A stretch of 64,000 bases of DNA from Zasmidium citrigriseum (lineage: Eukaryota; Ascomycota; Dothideomycetes; Mycosphaerellales; Mycosphaerellaceae), in contig NHNW01000063.1 of assembly GCA_002786025.1 (NCBI GenBank), positions 159,600 to 223,599 of the forward strand, in the 5' to 3' direction. Positions 34,196-47,628 of the stretch are shown piece after piece (position 1 is the first letter of the stretch; every line of letters begins with the position of its first letter). Both the position numbers and the translations under genes were made by a program. The notes beneath the pieces are model-generated. The model searched no databases. It worked only from the letters and a program-made list of their open reading frames with translations, and was not told the origin of the DNA.

Positions 34196-35610
34196 ACGCA
34201 AAGCATAGACATCCAAACGCTGTACGTTGCTGATAATCCACATAATGTTTGCCCATGGCTTTAGGCTGATGGAAACCTAACACCGATTTAAATCTGCGCT
34301 AGGGGCCGATTGTCCGACATGTCAAGGGACACGAGATCACTCCCGAATGGCGAGCTAAGGGGACCAAGTCATCTGTCATTCCGAAAAGAGGCGAGGCTAG
34401 AGATTCGAAATGGGAAATTCATCATCACAGCCGAAGGAATCCTTGCTGTAAATTTTCGAAGTGCGATCGAATGGGAGCGGCTTCCGCGTACAAGCTGGTC
34501 GAGACCCATCGCACTTGGCATGGACGACTTTCGAACACCGCTTATTATGCCTCCATTGGCGGCGAGTGACTAGATGTGGCGCTGCCATGTCGTGGCAGTC
34601 CTCAATCTGCGATAGCCCCATTGCTCTTTTGTTGGCTTAGAAACGAAGGAATGCTGTCACCACACACTTTGCAGTGGACCGCCAAGATCCAGTACCTGTG
34701 GATGGTCTACACGACGAGGCGGGAGCAGAAAGTTTTCCAAGATCTCATGCCGAGCAGTAGAGGATGAACTCGATGAAGCATGCGCCGACCACGCTGCACA
34801 ACACACTTCTGGTGCTGGAAGATCGACTTGACACACAGGTACAGGTACATCCTTGACTGTCTTCACATCCCTCGGTGAGAACTTCCCGACAACCAAACGC
34901 TGCATGCGCTGACGCGTGCATGATCCTTCGCGCCTTGGCCGAATCGTAGACGCCACGTCCTGACACCTGTTCTGCCTTTGTTCGAAGGTATGATGGCGAG
35001 CTTCTCAATCCTGAGGCGTCACATTGCAGTCGACAGCAACGACGGGGATGAATTGGTTATCAACGGACTGCCTTCGAGACTGAAGTTGTCGGCGAGTTAA
35101 ACAGTACATGATTGACCGGGCCATGCTTGGCAGGAACGGCAGGGATGTATAAGATCGAGTAGATCGATCTACATCCTGCAGGACTAAAGACTAGGATCTC
35201 AAATTGTCCCCAAAGCGGCAATTCTGCACTTCATGCAGAGGCCGCGCTGCAGTCTGGGGAATCGCGCGAAGAAGCCCATGCACGAATCGGGCATAGCGGA
35301 TGTGAGATGAATGTCATTGTCAAGCGTTGATTGATTCGGCTTCCCGACTCTCACATGCGTGACAATGGTGGCGTCGTCTTCACACTGCATCGCGGGACAG
35401 ACCTATGGTCAAGCATCGATGGCTTGAAATGAATCACGTCGATGGCGGACGGCCTCTACTGGCTTGGCTCTCGCAACGAACCAGACGATATGACTTCTCC
35501 GCGGACGACCACAACAAGGCTGAGTCGAGAGTGGAAGGTGTATTTATCGACGCTCGCTGCAGAGAGTTTCACGCCGGTGTTATCAATGCGACACTCTCTA
35601 TGTTATCGGC
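34196..35610. other. Intergenic region, no gene recognised
   Basis: About 1.4 kb between the OYE and glycosyltransferase genes. Short frames (for example 34310-34573 plus) lack motifs. The right end should contain the glycosyltransferase promoter. Confidence 0.4.
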
Positions 35611-38116
35611 ATGGAGCTAAATGCGCCGGCCGACATCGAACAGGGCCCGTCGAACGCCCATGAGACCGATGACCAAGCCGCCCTCCACATACCCGTACCC
35701 AATGGTCTCCAAGCCGGACTCGACACGCGACAGCACTGGACGCCTCGTGGCAGTACTCACGCAAGCGGCTCGATATCCCATCATGCTAGGTTCGACGCTG
35801 TGTCAATTGCGCAACAGCAGTCGGTCGCTGCCCAGCAGAAGCTCGCGCGAGGTAACAGCGTCACAATAGGAGCACTTGTCAGGAGCCGAACAATAGGGTT
35901 CGATACCAGACGAGGCAATGAGTTTGCCATTTCTGGACCGCGAGCACCTCTGCGGAAGACCAGTCTCATCACGATTCAAGAGGCTCAACAACTTACATCG
36001 ACGAGAGGTAGCGACGCAACTCCGAGCGTCGACCCTCCACGGCACTCTTCCATCCACAATGCCATACTCTTTCACAAACTCAGCGACTATTCGCTGTCCA
36101 ACCCGCGAAGTGCGATGCGCCGTACCGACAGCGGAGAGCAAGCAGATCCCCTCAATGCAACAGCAGCGCCAATTCTTGCATCGGCCGAAGCGAACGACAA
36201 ACTTGTGCCCAGAATCGACAACCTCGAGGGTATCGAAATGGCGAATACGACCACATCCCGTCTACGGCAAGCATCCGCTGTACAAGTAGTCGCGCGGGCT
36301 GCCAGTGTCACTGTCAAGGCAGTGCAAGAGGTGGCCAACGCAGCGCAAGAAGCCGCCAACGCAGCACACGAAGTTATGCGCCGTAGCAGTCTGTACGAGG
36401 TGTACGACAAAGCAAAGGCAGCGACCCAGCAGCTCCAAAGAGAAAGATGGATTCAACTCTTGTTTGAATATTCCGTCTATCTTCTCATCGTGTGTTTTAT
36501 ATATTTTGTTCTCGTCGGCGTGCCTATTTGGAAGGGCGCCGTCTACTGGCTCTACTGGGTTGTGGATCACAAGTTCTTCGTTCCTGGAACGTGGTCAATC
36601 ACTGTTGGCTTGGCTGTACTGTAAGTTGCCGATTCTGACCATTCGACTCGTGGGTTGAAGATGCTGATGCGGGTAGCTATGCTTATGGGCCGCTCTTGAT
36701 GCTCTTCGAAAAGGAGCCTGATGCCATACCCTCCGACGACATCCATCGCAAGGCTGTGACGCAAAACACAGCCCTGCTCATCCCTTGTTACAAGTCCGCC
36801 AAGATCATTGGTCCCACACTCGAGGCCGCACTCAAGATCTTTCCCGCTCAGAACATCTACGTGGTTGCTAACGGAAATAGTCCGATACCCCTGGACGATA
36901 CCGAGGGTGTCTGCCGTCTGTACGGCGTGAATCATATCTGGAGTCCCATCGGCTCGAAGATCGTGGCCCAGTTCGTTGGTTGCTATGCGGCAAAGAACTT
37001 TCAGAATGTCCTGCTGATCGACGATGACTGCGCACTGCCGCCCAACTTCCCAGTCGTGTCCGACCGACTCAAGGGTCGGGTGAAATGTATCGGCTACACA
37101 ATCAAGTCTGTCGGGCCATCTTCATCGAAAGGCACCTTCTCCCAACAAGCCCAAGATCTGGAGTACAAGATCAGCGGACTGCAACGTGCCTTTGCCGGCG
37201 CCATCGGCTCGGCGACGTTTCCTCATGGCGCCATCTCGCTCTGGAACACCGCCTTCCTCATCAAGACCTTTCACACTCACCCAGGATTCAGCGTCAGCGA
37301 GGACTGGTTCTTTGGACATGTCGCCCGCCAACTTGGATGTCGGATCAAGATGTGCACGGCCGTCTTCGTCGAGACGGAGACACCGGCGGCACTGTTCTTC
37401 TCATCTGACGCTGCCAGGGGTGGCTTCGGGGAGATGACGGTCTTCAAGCAGCGGTTCTATCGATGGAATTTCTTCTTCGTCAACGGGATGTACTACAACA
37501 TGAAATACATTCTAACGTCCTGGAAGCTCGGCTGGTGGGAACTCGGCGCGAAATTGTTCGTCTTTCAGGAAGTTTGTGAGACGCTGCTCTATCTGCTCGC
37601 TCCATTTGTGTTGCCCATTTCACTGGTTGTTCGGCCAGCGTTCTGTGCTTACTTGCTCGCCGGGACGCTGGGCTTGTATTATCTGAACGTCACGGTGTGT
37701 CTATTGGCGATTCTCTGGCGACTCAGTGCTGACGGAATGGCAGATCTTCAACGAAATACACCTCCGCCTTCGTGGTGAACGCCTGGGCTACATGGCCTTG
37801 TACATATACTACACGCCCTACAAGCTCGCACTGACAGTCATCAATGTGTTCTCTTGCTATTACTCGCTCTTCAAATATGCTTCGTACTTTGCCAAAAAGC
37901 AAGTTTTGCAATCCGCCAGCCCTTGGCCGTGGCTAACTTTCTATCAGACATCCGAAAGTTATCGAAGATGAGAAGGCTGTTGAAGTGATTCTTCGGCTGG
38001 AGGAGAACGAGTCTTCGACAAGTGTTGCTCGACGAATGACGGTTACTGCGGTCGGTACGAGGTTGCATTCTGTCGGTGGACTGAGTGTGATAGAAGATAC
38101 GGCGACCGTGAGATGA
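35611..38116 (+). CDS. GT2: Type 2 glycosyltransferase, polysaccharide-synthase-like (ZtGT2/Cps1-type), integral membrane
   Basis: Four exons (35611-36620, 36677-37694, 37744-37898, 37948-38116) encode 783 residues. A long, Ser/Ala-rich cytosolic N-terminus leads to two membrane helices (LLIVCFIYFVLVGVPIW; ITVGLAVLYAYGPLLMLF), the GT-A domain and three C-terminal helices. Processive GT2 motifs are intact: LLIDDDCALPPNFP (DDD about 452-454), SEDWFFG (about 544-547) and KQRFYRW (about 595-600). Closely similar fungal proteins, known from Zymoseptoria and Fusarium, are needed for hyphal growth on solid surfaces and plant infection; the polymer made is not settled. Intron 4 starts GCAAGT, a GC-AG intron, and is needed to reach HPKVIEDEKAVE. 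Confidence 0.9.
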
Positions 38117-38212
38117 GGAGGAGCAATTGGTCTTTTCTGACTTGCTACCGAGAACGAAAGGAACTACCAAAAGAGTTGATACTCAATGTTCTTGCTTTCA
38201 CGACTCAGCCCC

Positions 38213-38360
38213 GACCTACCATTCCGGATCCAACACGGCATCGAACTGAACCCATACGAAAGGAAGACCTTCTACACCCAAGGTCCCGGAGGTTACAAAA
38301 GCAAGAGGACACGCCATAGACGCGAAGCATAGATATCCAAACGCTGTACATTGCTGATAT
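38213..38360 (+). pseudogene. Duplicated 3' fragment of the Old Yellow Enzyme gene
   Basis: About 150 bp closely match the 3' end of the OYE gene and its trailer (34058-34235), with point differences and an internal deletion of about 35-40 bp that removes the region encoding YPFSKEFLAAQ. Examples of shared stretches are ACCATTCCGGAT, AACACGGCATCGAACT and TCTACACCCAAGG, then GAAGCATAGA-ATCCAAACGCTGTAC in the 3' flank. No upstream OYE sequence accompanies it, so it is a remnant. It ends next to the stop codon (38367) of the convergent membrane-protein gene. Confidence 0.85.
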
Positions 38361-38366
38361 AGACTC

Positions 38367-39341
38367 CTAGACAACAGATCCCCTGCTCGCCTTACTGCCA
38401 CGCCTTCTTTCCCACCGCCATCGCTCTATCTCATTCAAGTTCCGTCTCGCCCGCTCCAGATCCACGAGCGCCGAACTTGCCCTTCTTCCGCTAAATTGCA
38501 CGCAGGTACACTTGGGCTTCGGAGCAGGTCTCCACAGCGTAATGATGACCGTCAAAAAGATCATCCACAGACTGAACGGCACGAGCGAAAGCTGTGACTC
38601 TCAAGTCAGTAATGCATTCAAAGAGAGACCGTTAAAACGACGAGGACTTACAACGAACATATCCTCCCTCTCGGGATTCACATAACTCCAACCCGCCAGC
38701 GCTATTCCAGCAACCAGAAACATCAAATTTGCCACCGCAATTCCCATCCTCGTCTTCCACCCGTTCGGCACATGTACGCCCTTTGGCGGCAGCGGGAAAC
38801 ACTTCTTGCAGATCAGAGGCGCTCGCTCCAGAATATCTTCCGTCGGGGCGTATCCCGCCGTTCCCAGACTTGCCCTACGAGAGTTCGGCGAGACGAAGGA
38901 GGTACTGCTGAACCGACGCGGCTTCTCTGTCCACCATTCTTTTGGACCTGGTAGGGACCCATACGAAGGTGCGTGGACGCCGTAGTTTGAGAATTTGGAT
39001 ACATGACTCGTGCTCTTCGTCAAGGGCTGGCAGTTTGCGTCGAGGAAGGTGGAGCTATCGCTGTCTTCCTCTGGCTCTGTGCTGAATTTCATGACGGCCT
39101 TCTCTTTTCCTTTCCCCTTAGACGAAGCAGAAGAAACAACAGAGTCTTTCTTATGACTTTCTGGAACAGGGGCGTCTGCTGGCCAACAGGGATTCTTTGG
39201 GATGAGGGAGACAGTCTCGCTGGAGACTTTCATGCCTTGTACACCATCGCCGGGACGAGACTTTGTGGGCTTCCAGGTGCCGTTGCTTGTTGGGGTGTAG
39301 ATGGGTTTCGTGAAGGCGTCGTGGAGGTCGGCGGGCGTCAT
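38367..39341 (-). CDS. Hypothetical two-pass membrane protein
   Basis: Two exons (38652-39341 and 38367-38591) encode 304 residues. The first half is Ser/Lys-rich and probably disordered. A CxxC motif (LICKKCFPLPPKG) sits just before helix 1 (MGIAVANLMFLVAGIALAGW); after the intron comes helix 2 (LSLVPFSLWMIFLTVIITLW) and a basic, Arg-rich tail. A longer 5' frame to 39621 looks fortuitous. I recognise no family; such topology suggests an ER or plasma-membrane protein of unknown role. Confidence 0.65.
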
Positions 39342-40308
39342 TTTGGCGACGTAGTGGGAGAGGGAGGAATGTGAGAATGAGACAGGGTGGGAGGTTTAGG
39401 TGAGGAGAGATGAGGGGTATCATTTTGATTGTGTGGTTGTGGTGGAGTTGGTGAGTGCTGATTGTGTGGGATTTGATAGGGTGGAGTTTGAGATGGTCAG
39501 GCTGTGATGGTTCGAGACTTTTGGGCTCGGGATTAGCTTTTTGGGAATGAAGATTGGGCGATGAGCTCTGATTCTTGATGAGCTGGGCTATCTGGAGGTG
39601 AGTTCTCTTTCTCTCGTCCATGATCCTCAGCGGTTGGTACGGTCTAATGTCGACTTCAGGCTGTCTGAATGCCGTCGAGAAGGCACTGGCATCTTATTTG
39701 CTGATCATCTATCAAGATTTGTGACATCCACGATTCAATGAAGTCTGCAAGAAATCTCTACAGAACATCGACGCATGCGTTGAGAATAGCCACCAGGTCC
39801 TCATGTCGGCACGGTCCAAGGCTGTACAGTCCGTCGCTCTCGTCCTTAGACAACCATACAGGAGATCTGCACCTTCCATTCCTACACCCTTGATACATGA
39901 GCGCAAAGTCACGAAGAAGCCATGGCCCGTCGATAGTTGAATCATCGTTAACCGCCAGTCACACTGTGGAAGGCCAAGCTGGCCATTGTCTCTTGTTACC
40001 AGTCTCAATGCGTACTGACCAAGTTCGGGACTCGTGTCTCAAACGTGCGGCTCTCATCAATTGACCTGGATTGTCGTAGGGCGTACATGCGGAGAAGAGA
40101 CCGAATATTTCGGACCATGAAGGTCGATGTCGGAAGCATTTCACATGCGGCTTCAAGGTGAAACAGCCTAATTAGGAAGTCACCACGATCCACGTCATCC
40201 GAGTCAGACACCCCCATTCGATCGTGAATCGACAAGATACTAGATATACACCTTCAGCTTCCATGCCTTTATTCTCGTCAATTCACCGTCGCCAACCTCA
40301 ACACCACC
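39342..40308. other. Intergenic region, no gene recognised
   Basis: About 970 bp, including three overlapping minus-strand frames (39712-40235) without motifs, and the promoter of the CMD gene at the right. Confidence 0.4.
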
Positions 40309-40905
40309 ATGTCCCGCATCCCACCCCTCCCGCGCTCCGCTCTCTCCCCAGCACAACAATCCCTCCACGACGCCCTCACAACCTTCGCAACAACCTCCTT
40401 CAACAAAACCTTCAAATACCGCGAAGACACCTCAGACGCCCTAATCGGTCCCTTCCCCTTCATCCTCGCCCACCCCCAAACCGGCCACGCCGCCCTCTCA
40501 ACCCTCTCCTCAATCTCCTCAATCCCAGGTCTCCCCCCAAAAGCCCACCAAATAGCAATCCTAACCACCGGCGTCCATTTCGGCGGCGCTTTCGAAGTCT
40601 ACGCACACGCCAACGTCGCCGTCAAAGAAGCCGGACTAGATCTCGAAGTCGTGAAAGAGATATGCGCGGGACGGAAACCAGAGGGACTGGATGACGAGGG
40701 GAGCGTGGCGTATGATGTTGCAAAAGACTTGGTGTCAGTTCCCGGGCCGCTGAGGCAGGAGTTATGGGAGAGATGTGTGAGCGTTTTTGGGAGGGAAGGG
40801 ACGGTGGCGTTATTGCATTATGTGGGGTTTTATGCGTATATCTGTATTACGATGTTGAATGGGGTGGATGCACAAGTGCCTGAGGATGAGGAGAGTGTGA
40901 TATGA
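40309..40905 (+). CDS. Carboxymuconolactone decarboxylase / AhpD-like protein
   Basis: Intronless, 198 residues. The central HQIAILTTGVHFGGAFEVYAHANVAV matches the helical core of the CMD family with the conserved glutamate, tyrosine and histidine, followed by a helix ending in GRKPEGLDDEG and a C-terminal HYVGFYAYICITMLNG. The CxxC redox pair of true AhpD is absent, so the decarboxylase-like branch is more likely. Its substrate is unknown. The 5' third is strongly cytosine-rich in third positions, the 3' third guanine-rich, which produces misleading frames on other strands. Confidence 0.82.
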   Translation: MSRIPPLPRSALSPAQQSLHDALTTFATTSFNKTFKYREDTSDALIGPFPFILAHPQTGHAALSTLSSISSIPGLPPKAHQIAILTTGVHFGGAFEVYAHANVAVKEAGLDLEVVKEICAGRKPEGLDDEGSVAYDVAKDLVSVPGPLRQELWERCVSVFGREGTVALLHYVGFYAYICITMLNGVDAQVPEDEESVI

Positions 40906-41101
40906 AAGGGGATGGCGCGGGACTGATGAAGTGAGAGCAGAAGGGTTACGCAGGTCAAGGTGGTATGTCGACATGCTGTATCCTTTTGATTCGCTTTTCT
41001 ATGCAGCGGTCTGTCTGTCGTATAGCCTGAAGCGTATGGCTTTGCAAGACTTTTCTCAATAGTACAATCGATCCCAGACGGCGCATCGAGGTTTGACGAG
41101 C

Positions 41102-43801
41102 TTACTCGTACTCCTCGCCCTCGCTGTAGTAACCTCCACCAACAACACCGAACTCGTCCATTTCCTCTTCCACATCGCCAATCGCCCGCCGATAGTCATC
41201 TTCGCCATCGTCTTCCATGTCTTCTTCGGGTTCCTGCTCGTCGAGGTTGTCCCAGGTGGCTGTCTGGACGTGGCGGTGTGGGTTTTCCATCGGTTGCTGC
41301 TCGCCTTCATCGATCTGCTCTTCTTCCGTCCCATCGCTCGCCGGACTTGCAGGAGCAGCACCTTCACCAGATTGGCTCTCTGGCACGCTTGGTGCTGGGG
41401 TCACTGACTGCTGTCTTCCTGCGGCAGGCGTCTGCTCTCTCGACTGTGAACCACTTCCGCTGCCGCTGCCACTACCTTCTGGAGCCGAGCTGCTAGCACG
41501 GGAAGGCGTCTCGCGGCCGTAGATGCGCTGCAAGGCGCTGAAGTCGACGTGGGCTGACTTCTGTGGAGCTCTCTTCTCGAGCATTGCTCTGGCTGCGTCG
41601 GCAGGCGTTTCGATGGGAGTGGAGCTCTCAGTCAGAACGGTACCGTCTCCCATCTTACCCTTCTTTCTTCCTCGCTTGCCCTCTCCCTTCTTGCTCTTCC
41701 TCTTGTTCGTAGGCTTGGCGACCTTGGCCATCATCTCTTTCTCAGCTTGCTTGCGTAGCCAGTCTTCATTGTGGGTGACCCAGATTTGCTCTTTAATCTT
41801 GACCTGATCTGGTGACAATACACACATCGCGACCTCGGGGTCGTTCTCGAACTCCTTCTCCAGTTCTTCTGCGGTGACTAGTTCGCCGACTGGAGTGGGT
41901 CCAAACCAACTGCCAACGCTGCGAGCCTCACGACTGGCCCGGCTCTTGGCGAGGTCAATCTTCTGCTGCTCTGCCGCCAGCGCCTGAGCGCGCTTCAGTT
42001 CCTCGGTTGCCCTCTCTTCTTCTTTGGCCTTTTCGACTTCAGTCTGAGATTCCTGGACTTCATCGTTTCCCAGGGCGGCCTCGATCTGTTGCTCGAGGTA
42101 ATTCTCCTCGGCCAGCTCTTCCTCCGAGATAACGACCGGTGGCGGCTGATCTTCCTTTCGCTTGCGTCCTCGCTTTGCTGGCTTCATCTCTTCTTCGGTG
42201 AGGGCCGGGTCGATGGGCATGGGTATTTGCTGTGGCAAGGCTGGAATGGCAAATCCGTCGGCATCGTAGCGCACGGCTTGCTGTGGCGGTATCGAAGGTG
42301 CAGGGGCGGGGCCGTCTGGCTCTGCGGTTCGCATGCGCTTTGCAGATGGATCGTTGCCATCCGTGACCGACGCATTGGCCTCACTCTCGTCTCGCTTGCG
42401 CTTCGCGGCATCTTGCGTCTGATGGGGGGTGTTGACAGGCACGAATTGTGGCTGTTGCGTAGTCGGTGCAGCTGTGGCAGGTTGTGTCTGCACTTGAGCG
42501 AGAGCCTCTGTTGGCTGTCGTGTTGTTGGAGTAGTCGGTTGCATCTCCGGACCTTCAGCTCTCTGCCGCTTCTGTGGTCGGTTGGGATCTTCTTCGCCTG
42601 GAGCTGGAGTTCCTGGTGCCGGCGTCCCTGGAGCAAGCGAGGACAGGCGGGAAGATGCTTCAGTGCCATCATCAGGTATGCCGATGACGGATTGCCGCTC
42701 TGCAGTGTCGCGCGCCATGCTCTGACGGTAGTCCTCTCTCTTCCTCTTCTGCTTCTCCAACCTCTGTACTCGCTCATCGGCTGCAGTCATAGAAGGGGGA
42801 TCATGTTGAAATTTCATTCTGTTTCCGTACAGACGGAACTCCTCGACAGTAAGACCGGCACTCTTGGTCCTCCGGAACTCCTCGACTCGCTTGGCAATGG
42901 TCACGTCGGCAACCTTGGATACGTAGACGACTTCTCGAACGCTCCGCTGGAAGTTGTTCATGCGTGCGGCGAGGATGATGCATGCACCACAGAGACCGGC
43001 TGGATGACGACCTGACACGATCCAGTCTCGGTTCATTCGTCTGATGATCTTGAGAGCGTCCTCGGCGACCACGTTGGTCTTGTCTGCAAATTGCAGCTTC
43101 TGGCAGTACTTGTAGATCAGTGGCTCCAATTCGACCATGTGCTGGTAGCCGACGCTTTCAGCGCTGAGATAGAGTTCTTTGCACAGATCCTTGTAGACTT
43201 CACCAAGTCGGAAGACACCAACTTTGATAAGTTCTGCAATATCCATGAGGAGGACGGCGTTGTCCTTGCGGCGACGACAGGCGGCGTATAGACATGCAGC
43301 GATGACTTCGTCCGTCTTGCGTCCAGCGGAGAAGTTGAGGCCGGCTGCTAGATTCCACAGAGATTCAGCTTGGACGGAGATGTCTTCGCCGATTCCTAGT
43401 TTCGGACACAGAGCTGCGAGGGCACGCTTGCCAGCTCTCTCAGTCTCAGCAATGGAGTTCCTGCTGCCACCACCGAGTCGCTTGAATGTCTCAGCACCAA
43501 GAGTCTTTGCATGGCGGGAGTTCTCAGCAACAGAGGCACCTTGAACAGTGGCTCGTCCACCAGCATCCTCGTTGAATTGGACGTCGGCGACAATGTTGGA
43601 CTCCGCAATCTGGGTGAAACATTCTTTGCAGATGATGTAGCCGTCTTCTTCGGCTAGGTTGGTGCTGCCACAGGTTGGGTTGGTACAGCGCTTTTCGGCG
43701 TTTGCTTCTTTGCGTGGTGGTGCTTGGGGACGTGGTCGCTTTGGAGCCGCACGCTGCTTCAGACTGCCCAGCCTGCTCGGCCGGGCCATTGGTCCTGGCA
43801 T
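41102..43801 (-). CDS. BRF1: TFIIIB subunit Brf1 (RNA polymerase III initiation factor)
   Basis: Intronless, 899 residues. An N-terminal zinc ribbon (C39, C44, C58, C61) is followed by two cyclin folds (AESLWNLAAGLNF and LEPLIYKYCQKLQF with GRHPAGLCGACI), as in TFIIB. A long disordered region, rich in Pro, Gln and Glu, precedes the Brf1-specific segment (MCVLSPDQVKIKEQIWVTHN) that binds TBP, then an acidic tail. Brf1 with TBP and Bdp1 recruits Pol III to tRNA and 5S genes. The protein is longer than the yeast protein (about 600 residues) because of the linkers. Confidence 0.95.
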   Translation of the reverse strand: MPGPMARPSRLGSLKQRAAPKRPRPQAPPRKEANAEKRCTNPTCGSTNLAEEDGYIICKECFTQIAESNIVADVQFNEDAGGRATVQGASVAENSRHAKTLGAETFKRLGGGSRNSIAETERAGKRALAALCPKLGIGEDISVQAESLWNLAAGLNFSAGRKTDEVIAACLYAACRRRKDNAVLLMDIAELIKVGVFRLGEVYKDLCKELYLSAESVGYQHMVELEPLIYKYCQKLQFADKTNVVAEDALKIIRRMNRDWIVSGRHPAGLCGACIILAARMNNFQRSVREVVYVSKVADVTIAKRVEEFRRTKSAGLTVEEFRLYGNRMKFQHDPPSMTAADERVQRLEKQKRKREDYRQSMARDTAERQSVIGIPDDGTEASSRLSSLAPGTPAPGTPAPGEEDPNRPQKRQRAEGPEMQPTTPTTRQPTEALAQVQTQPATAAPTTQQPQFVPVNTPHQTQDAAKRKRDESEANASVTDGNDPSAKRMRTAEPDGPAPAPSIPPQQAVRYDADGFAIPALPQQIPMPIDPALTEEEMKPAKRGRKRKEDQPPPVVISEEELAEENYLEQQIEAALGNDEVQESQTEVEKAKEEERATEELKRAQALAAEQQKIDLAKSRASREARSVGSWFGPTPVGELVTAEELEKEFENDPEVAMCVLSPDQVKIKEQIWVTHNEDWLRKQAEKEMMAKVAKPTNKRKSKKGEGKRGRKKGKMGDGTVLTESSTPIETPADAARAMLEKRAPQKSAHVDFSALQRIYGRETPSRASSSAPEGSGSGSGSGSQSREQTPAAGRQQSVTPAPSVPESQSGEGAAPASPASDGTEEEQIDEGEQQPMENPHRHVQTATWDNLDEQEPEEDMEDDGEDDYRRAIGDVEEEMDEFGVVGGGYYSEGEEYE

Positions 43802-46110
<2,309 letters not shown>

Positions 46111-46493
46111 AGCACGGTATAGACGAGATCATGTCGTTTCCTTTGATGAGGCATTGGCGTATAGAGGACAAGGCAGGGGAGTCTGGTTCGAATTCGACGA
46201 AAAGCGCGACAGGACAAAAAGTTTCGTATGCCTTCTGTTGTTGTGGAATAGCGTTATACCATTCTCCGGCGTGCTTTTTGTTGGCCCTTTGGAGGCGTCG
46301 TCTAAAGCGGCGTAATGGGTATCTCGGGTAGTACGTCTCGGAATGTCATGTCACGTCTTTCAACTCTTTCGATCCCGCCGATCCTTCATTTCCTCGTCCA
46401 GAGTATCATCATAACCCACCATCTCTGCTCTTTCATATCCTCATGACCTCCATACCCAACCCAAGCCCCCAACTCCAATCCTCGATATCTCTT
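46111..46493. other. Convergent spacer between DAHP synthase and GOT1
   Basis: About 380 bp of 3' flanks; nothing further recognised. Confidence 0.4.
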
Positions 46494-47130
46494 TCAAACC
46501 GGCAAATCCTTATGCGCCCTCTCATCCGCCCCCGCCTTATCCCCCGCCACACTCAACGCCCTCGCAAGATAAGGTCCCACGACAGGGATATTATACGCGA
46601 AACCCGCAATCGTCTTGAAGAACTCGCCGAAGAGGATGAACATGCCGTAGCATTGCACCAGGAAGCCGACGAAGGGCCAGCGGATGAGGATTAGGAGGAT
46701 GCCGGCCCAGAAGGCCAATGACCCTGGGAGGGGGTGTTAGTGGGGAAGGAGGGGGGATTAGGTGGGTTAGGGGAGGGGTGTGACGGGGAGAGGGTGGATT
46801 CACATACCGCGCCATTTGTTTCTTCGGGCGAAGAAGAGGAATGTTCTTTGCGGACCGAGGAGGAGGGTTATGCCGACGAGGAAGAGGATGTCGCCCATTG
46901 CGAGGAGGGCGCGGTCAAAGAGGAGGATGAGGCCGAAGAGGAGGAAGAAGCCGCCTGGGGTCTTGTGTCAGTATTGGGAGAGGGAGTGGGAGTGTGGTTG
47001 AGGATTGCGTACACACCGCCGGTGCAGAAGGCTACGCCAATTTCTGGGAGGCATTGTCAGTTCTTGTGTCCTTCTGTTAGGAGGGGATGTGTGTCGTACT
47101 TTGGCTGTCTGAGAGCCATAGGGTTGGCAT
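46494..47130 (-). CDS. GOT1: Golgi transport protein Got1
   Basis: Four exons (47100-47130, 47017-47043, 46808-46954, 46494-46723) encode 144 residues; the first two are only 31 and 27 bp and are fixed by consistent phase and by family sequence. The product begins [17 protein letters not shown] and continues through [50 protein letters not shown] and [20 protein letters not shown], the four-helix Got1/Sft2-like pattern. It acts in ER-Golgi vesicle traffic. The C-terminus is slightly longer and more charged than in yeast. Confidence 0.93.
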
Positions 47131-47628
47131 CTTTGCGGTCGATTCGATGAGCGATTGTCGTTAGGAGGTTGATGAGAAAAGAATGAGATGTGAAGGCATG
47201 GGCCGGAGTCGCTGTTGCCTTCCTTCCAATGGAATAGTTGTCCTTTCTTCGAGAAGTCGTTGTTCCCCTTTTGTTGGACGCGGGTTTAAAGTTGAACTGG
47301 AGCTTCGACGTGAGACGTGTTCGCGTGGCGGGAACACCCGGGCAGCGGGTCGACATCACCAACATCACTTCATCCCATCGATTCGCCTTTCTTCTTACAA
47401 CAACATCATTGTCTTCATCTTCGCCATTGACATGGGCACTTTCTTTGGCGTGAGGGCAAGCATGTTGTCTAGAATGCTGTGGCGTCAGCCACAGGGCGGC
47501 CTCGAAGTCGCTCAGCCCGAAGGTACATGTACCGAAAGATAAGTATTTCTGATCAGCGAAGACGGCCTTGCGCTGGCTCGTCTTCTTTTCTTCTACCTTC
47601 TCCAAGCGGGAGGATGCGATAGCAGACC
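47131..47628. promoter_or_regulatory. Divergent intergenic region between GOT1 and the HET gene
   Basis: About 500 bp with both promoters. No core elements recognised. Confidence 0.35.

Noticed and set aside
34310..34573. An 87-codon plus-strand frame in the OYE-GT2 spacer.
   Set aside because: No motifs and no sign of a signal peptide or conserved core; could not be supported.
39712..40235. Overlapping minus-strand open frames in the spacer before the CMD gene.
   Set aside because: They overlap each other in different frames and show no motif or intron pattern.
40309..40700. Proline/arginine-rich plus-strand frame (40224-40694) overlapping the CMD gene.
   Set aside because: It is a shadow of cytosine-rich third positions in the CMD gene.
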